Shown here in pieces: positions 1 through 7,111 of a DNA stretch of 19,835 nt. Made by a program: the position numbers and the translations under genes. Location: the NCBI RefSeq assembly GCF_003458715.1, contig NZ_QRVI01000032.1, positions 1-19,835 on the forward strand, given 5' to 3'. The notes beneath the pieces are model-generated. The model saw only the letters and a program-made list of their open reading frames with translations, was not told the origin of the DNA and searched no databases. Positions within the stretch are counted from its first letter, which is position 1. Every line of letters starts with the position of its first letter. The stretch comes from Eubacterium sp. AF22-8LB (GTDB lineage Bacteria > Bacillota_I > Bacilli_A > Erysipelotrichales > Erysipelotrichaceae).

Positions 1-56
1 ATTGTACCACTGGTGTAAATTTTCTCTTTTTGACTAGTCCTATTTATATGCTAACA

Positions 57-422
57 TCATACTATTAGGTAAACAATTAAAGTAAGGAATAATACGAATC
101 TAGAGAATAAAATTCCCTTTTGAACCGTAAATAAATATAGAGTTGCTAATAATCCAACAATAAATACATGCCTTACAGTTTTAACAAACTCAAGATAATG
201 ACCTCTTTTCAATACATTCTTTAATGTACCGAAAACCAGCAACACCATTAAATCAGCTAATTCTATAATAATAGCCATGTTTCTATATAAGAAATCAATG
301 TACATATGAACATTTCCATTTTTAATGAAATATGCCAATAAATATGCTAGCTGCAAGCAAACCATATCCAACAATATAAAGTCGATATGCTTTAACCAAC
401 CCTTACTATTCTTTCTATACAT
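57..422 (-). pseudogene. N-terminal fragment of a polyprenyl glycosylphosphotransferase (initiating sugar transferase), interrupted
   Basis: The 121-residue product looks like the membrane-embedded N-terminal half of the sugar transferases that start exopolysaccharide or capsule synthesis by loading a sugar phosphate onto undecaprenyl phosphate. A short basic N-terminus is followed by about four hydrophobic helices (near residues 14-33, 47-66, 84-101 and 106-121). That is the usual entry into this family, whose members are normally about 450 residues long. The reading frame stops with TGA after Leu-Ile-Val and meets TAG two codons later; the two other frames also close within about 20 bases. 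The loop and the cytoplasmic catalytic domain are therefore absent in frame. The start has a plausible AGGGG site about 8 bases upstream. The family call rests on the helix pattern and the opening Lys-His-Ile-Asp-Phe-Ile-Leu-Leu-Asp, without the catalytic domain, so it is moderate. Only 56 bases remain to the window edge, so a more complex disruption cannot be excluded. Confidence 0.55.
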
Positions 423-445
423 ACATAACCCCTACTCCCAAGACA

Positions 446-484
446 TTAAAAAAGCTTATTCAGACTTAAAAACTCCAAATAAGC
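446..484 (-). terminator. Intrinsic terminator or attenuator between leader ORF and sugar transferase
   Basis: On the minus strand, bases 484-454 form a hairpin with 11 pairs (seven Watson-Crick pairs GCTTATT/AATAAGC, two wobbles, then two more pairs). It is followed directly by six U. It lies 15 bases after the stop of the 32-codon leader ORF and about 30 bases before the sugar transferase start, so transcripts from the upstream promoter must pass it to reach that gene. Confidence 0.65.
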
Positions 485-498
485 AATAAATAAAAATT

Positions 499-597
499 TT
501 AGATACACTTTCCCTCACCCATAACAAGTTGGAAGATGAACGATTCAATCAAAAATGCGGCAATCCAGCTATTTTTAATATCCTCTAGATGTATCAT
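499..597 (-). CDS. Small 32-codon ORF, possible leader peptide or small membrane peptide
   Basis: ATG at 597-595 is preceded by AGGA at about 8 bases and opens a 32-codon frame ending in TAA at 501-499. The peptide begins Met-Ile-His-Leu-Glu-Asp and has a hydrophobic centre (Trp-Ile-Ala-Ala-Phe-Leu-Ile near residues 11-17, then Phe-Ile-Phe-Gln-Leu-Val-Met), so it could be a single membrane helix. It lies about 50 bases downstream of a good sigma-A-type promoter and 15 bases upstream of a strong terminator. That arrangement fits either a free-standing small gene or a leader ORF that controls termination ahead of the sugar transferase. I recognise no homologue. A chance ORF of this length is possible in such A+T-rich DNA. 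Confidence 0.4.
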   Translation of the reverse strand: MIHLEDIKNSWIAAFLIESFIFQLVMGEGKCI

Positions 598-657
598 TTT
601 TAATTCCTATTAACTTATTTATACCAAAAAAGTTCACGATATAACTATCGTACATAT

Positions 658-686
658 ATTCTATACTTTTTCAACATATATGTCAA
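658..686 (-). promoter_or_regulatory. Sigma-A-type promoter for leader ORF / sugar transferase transcript
   Basis: On the minus strand, TTGACA (686-681) is followed after 17 bases by TAGAAT (663-658). The predicted transcript would begin near 650. There a 6-bp hairpin ACGATA/TATCGT (651-636) would sit at the 5' end, which could stabilise the RNA. Confidence 0.6.
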
Positions 687-865
687 TGTCACCCACCCCC
701 TAAAATCATTATTAAATGTTATAGAAGGTATAATATTTACCTTATATAAAACAAATATTCAATCCTTATTCAAAACGTTAATTGTCCTTTATATAAAGCA
801 CACATTAGCAAAAGATAATCATAGTTTTATAACCAAGTTAATGTAAACGATTTCATAAATATAGT

Positions 866-896
866 AGAACCCCCTCGTATTACACAAGGAGGTTCT
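866..896 (-). terminator. Hairpin after the surface-protein gene
   Basis: The minus strand can form a 10-bp stem (AGAACCTCCT with AGGGGGTTCT, one G-U pair) about 12 bases after the surface-protein stop codon. The tract that follows is A+T-rich (ACTATATTT) rather than a pure U run, so termination may be imperfect. Confidence 0.5.
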
Positions 897-908
897 GAAC
901 AACAATAT

Positions 909-1931
909 TTACTGTCTCTTATTCTTCAATACAACATATCCAATCCCTACAACACTCAAAGATAACAAGGCAAAGTTAACACCTGTATTCACTGATACAC
1001 CAGTATGAATATTGTTCTTAGTTTTTTCTTTGTTAGGTCCTTCAGGCTTCTTAAGCTCTTCCTTCTTCTCTTCCTTAGGCTCCTCTTTAATATATGGCTT
1101 CTTAAGCGTTTCATTCTCTCTTCTATCAAGAATTGTGAACACATCACCATTTAATAGTTCATACTTATAATTCTTTGACTTACTCTTTACAGTAATCTTA
1201 TAATCCCCTGTCTCTTCACCAGGCTCTCTTGTTAGAATATAATCATCATTTTCAAACGCTGGATCATTTTCACCAACAAACTTCGTTTGTTTAACTAGCT
1301 TCAATTGAACTGTTCTAGGAAGAATTGGTACCTTAAATGGTACTGACTCATAATATGTTTCATTCAAATCAAATGATACAGTGTATTCTCCTGCATCCAT
1401 AAGTTTAATCGGTTTCAGGCCATGAATCGTACTATAAATATATGTGCCTTCTTCATTATAAATAGATTCAACATCTGGATGTTCAACACGAGTCTTTTCT
1501 ACCTTTACATCCGTAGTTTTAGATGGACTAAATACAAAGTGATAGTTTCCATTATAATCATTCTCAGCTTCAAACTCATCATTCGTATTAATCATAAGTT
1601 TAAAGTTTAAATCTTCTTTGCCCTCACAAACATACTTCTCTATCTCTGGATCACCAAATCTCCAATCCTTATTATAAGATACTTTCACTTCAACATCCTT
1701 CGGTTTAATCTCATAATACTTTGGACCACTCGAAGTAACCGCAATATAAATACCACAATCACTTGGAACCTCATCCAACAATTCAAAATCCGTTGAATAA
1801 TACATCGTCGCATCTTCAACCTCTATTTTTTGACCCGTATATTCAAAAGACAATGAAACATCCTGTGCGTGTATACGCATAGGTATACACGCAACAATTA
1901 AAGCAAATAAAACACCTATTAATCTTTTCAT
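909..1931 (-). CDS. Secreted surface protein with MBG-like domain and C-terminal anchor
   Basis: The product is 340 residues. Residues 1-22 form a signal peptide (Lys-Arg, hydrophobic core, cleavage likely after His-Ala). The body is beta-rich; residues about 150-205 and 206-268 look like two Ig/MBG-type surface repeats, the second with the typical spacing of ProGly-Glu-x2-Gly-x-Tyr-x-Ile and Asn-Tyr near a final Phe-x-Ile. A Lys/Glu/Pro-rich spacer (about 270-305) leads to Asn-Ile-His-Thr-Gly (307-311), a hydrophobic helix (about 318-335) and the basic tail Lys-Asn-Lys-Arg. This is the layout of a sortase substrate, although the motif is not a canonical LPxTG. It probably acts outside the cell, bound to the wall or membrane. 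No enzymatic motif is visible and its ligand is unknown. It is monocistronic, with an AAGAGGG ribosome site close to the ATG. Confidence 0.65.
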   Translation of the reverse strand: MKRLIGVLFALIVACIPMRIHAQDVSLSFEYTGQKIEVEDATMYYSTDFELLDEVPSDCGIYIAVTSSGPKYYEIKPKDVEVKVSYNKDWRFGDPEIEKYVCEGKEDLNFKLMINTNDEFEAENDYNGNYHFVFSPSKTTDVKVEKTRVEHPDVESIYNEEGTYIYSTIHGLKPIKLMDAGEYTVSFDLNETYYESVPFKVPILPRTVQLKLVKQTKFVGENDPAFENDDYILTREPGEETGDYKITVKSKSKNYKYELLNGDVFTILDRRENETLKKPYIKEEPKEEKKEELKKPEGPNKEKTKNNIHTGVSVNTGVNFALLSLSVVGIGYVVLKNKRQ

Positions 1932-2013
1932 ACCCTCTTTTCCTTTCTATAGGCGAATCTCTAATTCCACTATATCAAAGAAAAGAAAGTATTACCATTT
2001 AATAACCAATAAG

Positions 2014-2054
2014 TATAAAAAGATTGCTAATAAAGACAAGTCTTTTTTAGCAAT
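2014..2054 (-). terminator. Strong intrinsic terminator after manC
   Basis: Minus-strand bases 2054-2040 pair with 2037-2023 (15-base arms starting ATTGCTAA, one mismatch). They are followed by CTTTTTAT. The hairpin begins 14 bases after the manC stop and ends the mutase-manC transcript. Confidence 0.85.
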
Positions 2055-2068
2055 TATTTGTAATATAA

Positions 2069-3382
2069 CTATTGATTAGTATATTTTGATTTATCATCCA
2101 CTTTAATAGCTTCACCCAATTGAATTTCAATAATTTCCATTTTCTCGTATGCCTTAATACTATGTCTAGTGTTAACTGGAATTTGAATAACATCTCCAGC
2201 TTTAACAGCCTTGTACTCCCCATTAATACAAACTTTACCGGTACCAGAAATAATATTCCATATTTCAGATCTAACAGAGTGAGAATGATAACTCATTTCT
2301 GTGTTTGGCTTCATTTCAATCTTGATTGTTTTTGAATTCTTTTCATTATCAATCACAGTAAATGTTCCCCATGATTTTTCTGCATACATACTAGGATTAT
2401 CAATTTTTTCTACATATGGCTTCATGTAGCCACTTCTTTCTTTGGTTGAAACTAAAATACCATCTTCACTAGCAGCTACAACCATATCTTCACAACCCAT
2501 GCATAAAATTGGAATGTTTAATTCATTTACAACATTTGTATCTACACACGTTTCATCTAAGATTACATCGCCCTTTGTTTTATCAGCCATAACCTCAGAC
2601 ATCATATTCCAAGTACCAACATCCTTCCATTCCCCAGCATATCTAAGTACTTGAATGTTTTGCTCTTTTTCTACAACCGCATAATCAAAACTAATTTTTG
2701 TTAATGTATCATACTTTTTAAATAAATCAGTATAATCTGCAAAGTCAATTAATTCATGTGCTTTATTTAACAAATATCCCAATTTAAACGCAAATACACC
2801 AGCATTCCACAATGCACCTTGTTCAATATATTTCTTTGCCGTCTCTGTATCTGGTTTTTCAGTAAATTTAGATACACTACTAATCTCACTTTTATTTGTA
2901 GGTATAATATATCCATATTTTTCACTAGGAACAGTTGGCTCTATTCCCATCAAAACTAAATTTGATTGTCCTTCATTTACAATTTTCTCTAATTTCTGTA
3001 CAGTCTCATAATATGTATTATCCACATAAGGATCCACTGGACAAACCGCAACACAATCCTCGTCATGTAGCCCTTGTACATCTTTTAAATAAGCAGCTGC
3101 CAAAGCAATCGCAGGGAAAGTATCTCTGCGACATGGTTCTAAACAAATAGATACCTTGTTCCCCAATTGATTACGAATTGCACTCACTTGTGTTTTACTA
3201 GTCGCAATCGTTACATCCATTTCTGAATTCACATCATGAATCTGACGATACACTCTTTGTACCATAGATTCATATTTGCCCTTTTCATCCTTAAATAATT
3301 TAATAAACTGTTTACTACGAACATCATTAGAAAGTGGCCATAAACGTTTTCCACTACCACCTGAAAGTAAAATAATATGCAT
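2069..3382 (-). CDS. manC: Mannose-1-phosphate guanylyltransferase with C-terminal cupin (type II mannose-6-phosphate isomerase-like) domain
   Basis: This enzyme makes GDP-mannose from mannose-1-phosphate and GTP in the cytoplasm, feeding glycan or exopolysaccharide synthesis. The 437-residue product opens with the nucleotidyltransferase signature Gly-Gly-Ser-Gly-Lys-Arg-Leu-Trp-Pro-Leu-Ser (residues 8-18). It carries Phe-Thr-Glu-Lys-Pro (about 172-176) and Trp-Asn-Ala-Gly-Val-Phe (about 192-197), all typical of the ManC/CpsB family. The last 110 residues form a cupin (His-Ser-His near 366-368, then Gly-x-Gly-x-Val and a later His-Ser-Ile), as in bifunctional ManC proteins. The full protein is slightly shorter than the usual 460-480 residues. 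It follows the mutase gene by 13 bases with a GGAAGGA ribosome site, so the two are cotranscribed. A guanylyltransferase without isomerase activity is the main alternative. Confidence 0.9.
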   Translation of the reverse strand: MHIILLSGGSGKRLWPLSNDVRSKQFIKLFKDEKGKYESMVQRVYRQIHDVNSEMDVTIATSKTQVSAIRNQLGNKVSICLEPCRRDTFPAIALAAAYLKDVQGLHDEDCVAVCPVDPYVDNTYYETVQKLEKIVNEGQSNLVLMGIEPTVPSEKYGYIIPTNKSEISSVSKFTEKPDTETAKKYIEQGALWNAGVFAFKLGYLLNKAHELIDFADYTDLFKKYDTLTKISFDYAVVEKEQNIQVLRYAGEWKDVGTWNMMSEVMADKTKGDVILDETCVDTNVVNELNIPILCMGCEDMVVAASEDGILVSTKERSGYMKPYVEKIDNPSMYAEKSWGTFTVIDNEKNSKTIKIEMKPNTEMSYHSHSVRSEIWNIISGTGKVCINGEYKAVKAGDVIQIPVNTRHSIKAYEKMEIIEIQLGEAIKVDDKSKYTNQ

Positions 3383-3395
3383 ATCTTTGTCCTTC

Positions 3396-5090
3396 CTATA
3401 GACCCATGTGTGTCTTAATTGTACTTTGAATCACTTCAAGACGAATATTCGCCTCGTTTTTATTATTCCCACGAATACTATAATAAATCTTGATCTTAGG
3501 CTCTGTTCCCGAAGGCCTTACAGCAACCCATGATCCATCTTTTAACTCGTATTTTAAAACATTCGAAATTGGATACGTTCCAAAACCATGTTCTTCAAAT
3601 GTTACTTTTGAAAAATCTAAAATTCTCTCTACATCACTAAATGGACATTGTTCTCTCAATTTCGTCATCATGCCATTTATTTTTTCACCACCATCTTTAC
3701 CTTTTAATGTAAAACTTTCTAATAAATCTTTATAATATCCATATTCTTCATAAATATCATTCAACTTATCAATCAATGTCTTATTTTGACTTTTAGTCTC
3801 TGCAGCCATTTCACAAATTAACATACTAGAAACAACCGCATCTTTGTCCCTTGCATGCGTTCCACAAAGATATCCATATGATTCTTCATATCCAAATAGA
3901 TAGTCATAATTACGGGTTAAATCATCATTATCCTTTGCTCTTTCAAACTGCGTTATTTTTTCACCAATATATTTAAAACCTGTTAATGTTGAGAACACTT
4001 CAACATCATTCTTTTCTGCAATTTTTGCTCCCAATTCTGAAGTCACTATTGTTTTAATAATCGCAGGTTTTTCAAGCTCATCTAAATCTGTATGCCGAAT
4101 AATAAAATCCATTAATAAAGCGCCTATTTGATTACCAGTTAACAATTGATATTCATCACTTGAATTCTTAACCGCAACACCAACACGATCACAATCCGGA
4201 TCCGTCCCTAATACAATATCTGCATTTAATTCCTTAGCTAGTTCTATGCCTAGAATTAAAGCATCCTTATCTTCAGGATTTGGTGATTTTACGGTTGAAA
4301 AATTTCCATCATCATTTGCCTGTTCATCCACCAATGAAACACAAGTAAAACCATCCATTTCTAATATTTTTGAAACAGGAACTCTTCCAGATCCATGCAA
4401 TGGTGTATAAACGATATTTAAATTCGATTTAGCTTCTCTATCTTCAATACGCTGCTGTTTAAAGACTTCTTCAACAAAAGCATCTGTATTATCAATTATA
4501 GAAATCAAAGAATCGTTTCCTGCAAAATTAATCAAACGATAATCCTTAACATTCTTCACAAAACGTATTACCTGATCTGCTTGGCTAGGAACTAACTGAC
4601 CTCCATATTCATCATACACCTTATATCCATTGTACTCCTTTGGATTATGACTTGCAGTAATCACAACACCAGCCAACGCATTATAATAAGGTACAGAAAA
4701 ACTTAACTGAGGCGTAGGTCTAGCATTCTTCATCAGGTATACCCGAATACCTAAACCAGACAAAACATCAGCCGTAACCTGAGCATATGATTTACTATTA
4801 TTTCTTGTATCAAAGCCAATCACAACTCCTCGAGACTCACAGACATCCATACCATATGAATCTATTAAGTAATTCCCTAATCCTAGTGTCACCTTACCAA
4901 TTGTATATTTATTTAAACGATTTGTACCAGCACCCATAATACCACGTAAACCACCAGTACCAAATTCTAATTCTTTGTAAAAACGATCCTCTATTTCCTT
5001 TTCAGAAGCAATCTGTTTTAATTCATCTCGAATCGATTTATCAAAGCAATCATTTTCTATCCAATCCTTATATATGTCTAAATATCCCAT
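3396..5090 (-). CDS. Phosphohexomutase (phosphomannomutase / alpha-phosphoglucomutase, PgcA-like)
   Basis: This mutase interconverts hexose 6-phosphate and 1-phosphate in the cytoplasm. Its 564 residues match the long PgcA-type alpha-D-phosphohexomutases. Domain 1 holds the active-site loop Thr-Ala-Ser-His-Asn-Pro (145-150), with the phosphoserine at Ser147. Domain 3 has the metal loop Asp-Pro-Asp-Cys-Asp-Arg (297-302). Next comes the sugar-binding Gly-Tyr-Glu-Glu-Ser-Tyr-Gly (400-406), and the C-terminal domain has the phosphate-binding Arg-Pro-Ser-Gly-Thr-Glu-Pro-Lys (525-532). All catalytic residues are present. It is the first gene of a two-gene operon with manC, so mannose-6-phosphate to mannose-1-phosphate is its likely main job here. 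By sequence alone it could equally be a general phosphoglucomutase. A GAGGT ribosome site lies before the ATG. The motif TTGATA about 45 bases upstream of the start may be a -35 element, but no clear -10 goes with it. Confidence 0.9.
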   Translation of the reverse strand: MGYLDIYKDWIENDCFDKSIRDELKQIASEKEIEDRFYKELEFGTGGLRGIMGAGTNRLNKYTIGKVTLGLGNYLIDSYGMDVCESRGVVIGFDTRNNSKSYAQVTADVLSGLGIRVYLMKNARPTPQLSFSVPYYNALAGVVITASHNPKEYNGYKVYDEYGGQLVPSQADQVIRFVKNVKDYRLINFAGNDSLISIIDNTDAFVEEVFKQQRIEDREAKSNLNIVYTPLHGSGRVPVSKILEMDGFTCVSLVDEQANDDGNFSTVKSPNPEDKDALILGIELAKELNADIVLGTDPDCDRVGVAVKNSSDEYQLLTGNQIGALLMDFIIRHTDLDELEKPAIIKTIVTSELGAKIAEKNDVEVFSTLTGFKYIGEKITQFERAKDNDDLTRNYDYLFGYEESYGYLCGTHARDKDAVVSSMLICEMAAETKSQNKTLIDKLNDIYEEYGYYKDLLESFTLKGKDGGEKINGMMTKLREQCPFSDVERILDFSKVTFEEHGFGTYPISNVLKYELKDGSWVAVRPSGTEPKIKIYYSIRGNNKNEANIRLEVIQSTIKTHMGL

Positions 5091-5202
5091 AGACTACCTC
5101 ATTTTTTAAATATACCTATATTAAGCTATCAATTATATGAATCTACTTTATTCATAATCATGCCATTTAATTTAAACTAAAATTTACGTTAAGTATAATA
5201 AC

Positions 5203-5243
5203 ATAGAATAAAAAATAAGGCAAAATCACTTGGATTTGCCTTA
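5203..5243 (-). terminator. Terminator of the ChW gene remnant
   Basis: The arms TAAGGCAAA and TTTGCCTTA (5243-5235 with 5224-5216) form a 9-bp stem on the minus strand. It is followed by six U (5215-5210). The remnant has kept its original terminator. Confidence 0.7.
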
Positions 5244-5257
5244 CTTTCATAATCATA

Positions 5258-5625
5258 TTACTTTTTATAGAAAGCATTATTTGTATTTCCAGGAGCCTTT
5301 TGTCCTTTTGGAACTAAACAAATCTGAATTGCCTCTAAACGTCTACTATGACCTTCACTTCCAGAACTTTCTCCATTTTTGGCCCAACCTAGCCAACCAA
5401 AATTCTGACAATGCACTCTATAATAAACATCATATTCATTGGCAACCTGTCCAGTTAACTTGATCTGTATTGCTTCTAATCGTTTTGATTGTCCTGAAGT
5501 TCCAGACATCGCATCATTTGATTTCCAATCTTGCCAGCCACAATCTTGTACATGCGTTCCATAAACAACATTTCCATTCAATGAAGGAAATAGTTTAATA
5601 TTTATACCCTTCTTCTAAAAATTTA
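5258..5625 (-). pseudogene. 3' remnant of a third ChW-repeat wall protein gene
   Basis: The open part (codons read from about 5581) encodes two ChW repeats: Tyr-Gly-Thr-His-Val-Gln-Asp with Gly-Trp-Gln-Asp-Trp, then Tyr-Arg-Val-His-Cys-Gln-Asn with Gly-Trp-Leu-Gly-Trp. The tail Lys-Ala-Pro-Gly-Asn-Thr-Asn-Asn and the stop follow. It is nearly identical to the last 107 residues of the transglutaminase-like protein at 13350-16631. The frame has no signal peptide and would have to start at TTG in mid-domain. Upstream, the same frame still reads Ile-Asn-Ile-Lys-Leu as in the intact gene. A small insertion then breaks frame near 5610, and homology fades by about 5625. This is a decayed 3' end, not a functional gene. 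It marks the left edge of the accessory island. Confidence 0.8.
5278..5612 (-). repeat. Long direct repeat, copy 1 (with 13370-13704)
   Basis: About 335 bases match 13370-13704 at a constant offset of 8092 bases, in the same orientation and without gaps. By eye there are roughly a dozen to fifteen substitutions. The two copies bracket the entire accessory island. Confidence 0.8.
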
Positions 5626-5712
5626 ATAGCTAATCCTTTTTAAGAGGATCGTTGTGCAATATAAATGTACATGAAAAAAATGCCTAGTGATAAAACAATC
5701 GGCCATGCATGA

Positions 5713-6483
5713 TTAATACGGATTACACATTTTATTTATAAATGTTTCTATAAATGTTGTTAATGAATACACACATTTATCTGTTTCTTTTTCGTATATA
5801 TAGCATGATTTTATTTTTCCTTCAGATGTAAATTGAAGATATGGATTTAAGTCATTTAATACTTTTTTCAGTTCCGGTTCCAATGCTTTTAAAAGTTCTT
5901 TATGCATAGATGTAAAAATTTTTTCAAATCTTACCATCAAATCATATAAATCAATTTTTTTATTATCATCATACATTTGCTGCAAATCCTTAATAATATT
6001 TTTTTGTAATCTACTAGAATTTTGTAATAAAATTTCCGGTTCAATATATATATATATTTCCGATTTCCCAGGCCAAAACTCTATTTGTGTAATTGCCATT
6101 TCGCAATGAGTCATGTAAATACGAAGATTATACATCATTCGATATTCAAAATTTTCATCATAATACTTTTTTTTGAAAGGTTCAAAAATTTTTTTATAAT
6201 GACTTTCATAATATTCAATCCATGCATAAAATGTTCCTAATACATTGTATGTATATCGGTTAATTGTATCAATGGAATATTTATTCATCATCTCTATTGT
6301 AGGAAGAAACGCAAGTAACTCTTTTATATTATCTCTAACTATAACATAATAATCTTTACTCAACATAGATACTTGAAGTCTTCTTATATTAGACATAATA
6401 GTCTTATAATCTTTTTCTGATATTTCATCCACAACTGTTTTAAGAGTTGCATCCTTGTCAACAGCACTAATTCTATATTTCAT
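5713..6483 (-). CDS. Uncharacterised helical protein with HEPN-like R-x4-H motif
   Basis: The product is 256 residues, charged and mostly alpha-helical, without a signal peptide or membrane segment. I cannot name it securely. Residues 107-131 read Tyr-Tyr-Asp-Glu-Asn-Phe-Glu-Tyr-Arg then Tyr-Asn-Leu-Arg-Ile-Tyr-Met-Thr-His-Cys. This resembles the Tyr-x-Leu-Arg-Asn-Tyr-x2-His-Cys core of a family of uncharacterised bacterial proteins, and it contains Arg121-x4-His126, the R-x4-6-H signature of HEPN ribonucleases. The usual polar residue after the arginine is Ile here. If the link is right, it would be an RNase or an inactive relative, of a kind common in toxin-antitoxin and phage-defence loci. 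It stands alone, between a decayed insertion sequence and the ChW remnant. A GGAG ribosome site lies 7 bases before the ATG. Confidence 0.45.
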   Translation of the reverse strand: MKYRISAVDKDATLKTVVDEISEKDYKTIMSNIRRLQVSMLSKDYYVIVRDNIKELLAFLPTIEMMNKYSIDTINRYTYNVLGTFYAWIEYYESHYKKIFEPFKKKYYDENFEYRMMYNLRIYMTHCEMAITQIEFWPGKSEIYIYIEPEILLQNSSRLQKNIIKDLQQMYDDNKKIDLYDLMVRFEKIFTSMHKELLKALEPELKKVLNDLNPYLQFTSEGKIKSCYIYEKETDKCVYSLTTFIETFINKMCNPY

Positions 6484-6559
6484 TTTTTCTCCATTTTTAT
6501 ATAAATAATTTTAATTTCAGCAAGATAATAAACTATAAAATTCATTTTTACTATCCAAC

Positions 6560-6593
6560 ACGTAAACCCTGAAAACTCTTCTTACGTTTTTTT
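6560..6593 (+). terminator. Orphan plus-strand terminator-like hairpin
   Basis: ACGTAA (6560-6565) pairs with TTACGT (6582-6587), followed by seven T with nothing else between. No plus-strand gene ends just before it. It may be a relic of a lost gene or of the decayed insertion sequence. The rest of 6484-6727 shows nothing recognisable apart from the ribosome site of the gene to its left. Confidence 0.35.
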
Positions 6594-6727
6594 ACATTTT
6601 ATAATCAAAAACACGCAATGAAATATCCCAAAACATCTTCACTCCTACGCTTTTTTCTAGACTATCACCACTACCACTTTCACAATATCTTGATACTCAA
6701 CCTCCCACTCTTCCTATAATACCACCT

Positions 6728-6944
6728 ATTTTGTAGTTCTGAATATAAAATTGAGGCAGACAAAGGCCAGGTGGTGGTCTGCAATAAAAAAGTGAATAAT
6801 GCGATCATTGAGAATCGAAACAAGATTATCAAGTGTATCAAGAACAACGCCAATGGCTACACCAACTGGTCTCGCTTCCGCAATCGTGTAATGCATGTAC
6901 TCGATCCAAACGCTACATTTAGCCTGGAACCAAGGGAGAAATGA
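6728..6944 (+). pseudogene. C-terminal fragment of an ISL3-like transposase
   Basis: The plus-strand frame ending in TGA at 6942-6944 reads Ile-Glu-Asn-Arg-Asn-Lys-Ile-Ile-Lys, then Asn-Ala-Asn-Gly-Tyr-Thr-Asn-Trp with Phe-Arg-Asn-Arg-Val-Met. That resembles the C-terminus of ISL3-type transposases, where a Glu-Gly/Asn-Arg-Asn-x2-Ile-Lys helix precedes Gly-Tyr-x-Asn-x2-Arg-Phe-Arg-Asn-Arg. In-frame stop codons lie just upstream (TAA near 6717) and the DDE core is missing, so only about 70 codons survive. The family assignment is from recognition of this short tail, so a related DDE family is possible. The sequence is visibly richer in GC than its neighbours, which fits a foreign origin. Confidence 0.6.
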
Positions 6945-6946
6945 TC

Positions 6947-7111
6947 ATGGATGTACAAGACGTTATTGAATTGATTGAATACTTCAGAAATCTTCAAAAC
7001 AATGAAATGAAATTTGAAATTGAAGAGCTACGAGGATACATTGACATAAGATTCGAAGAATTATATGTCAAGTTAACTGAATACATTGATTCAAACATCT
7101 CTGCTCCCTAG
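6947..7111 (+). CDS. 54-codon ORF coupled to the transposase remnant
   Basis: ATG at 6947 lies two bases after the transposase TGA and has AAGGGAG about 8 bases upstream inside the transposase end, so it would be translated by coupling. The 54-residue product is acidic and helical: Met-Asp-Val-Gln-Asp-Val-Ile-Glu-Leu-Ile-Glu-Tyr-Phe, then heptad-like Phe-Glu-Ile-Glu-Glu-Leu-Arg and Phe-Glu-Glu-Leu-Tyr-Val-Lys-Leu. It has no cysteine pairs or hydrophobic helix. I do not recognise it. The frame is intact although the transposase is broken. Because the element has decayed, it may not be expressed. Confidence 0.45.
   Translation: MDVQDVIELIEYFRNLQNNEMKFEIEELRGYIDIRFEELYVKLTEYIDSNISAP

Noticed and set aside
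5258..5581. A free-standing 107-residue ChW protein starting at TTG
   Set aside because: It starts inside a domain, has no signal peptide, and homology to the intact gene continues upstream across a frame break.
5640..5744. Short minus-strand frame ending Trp-Pro-Ile-Val-Leu-Ser-Leu-Gly-Ile-Phe-Phe-Met, resembling a membrane helix
   Set aside because: It has a stop codon just upstream, no start or ribosome site, and overlaps the end of the HEPN-like gene; it is too short to tell a remnant from chance.
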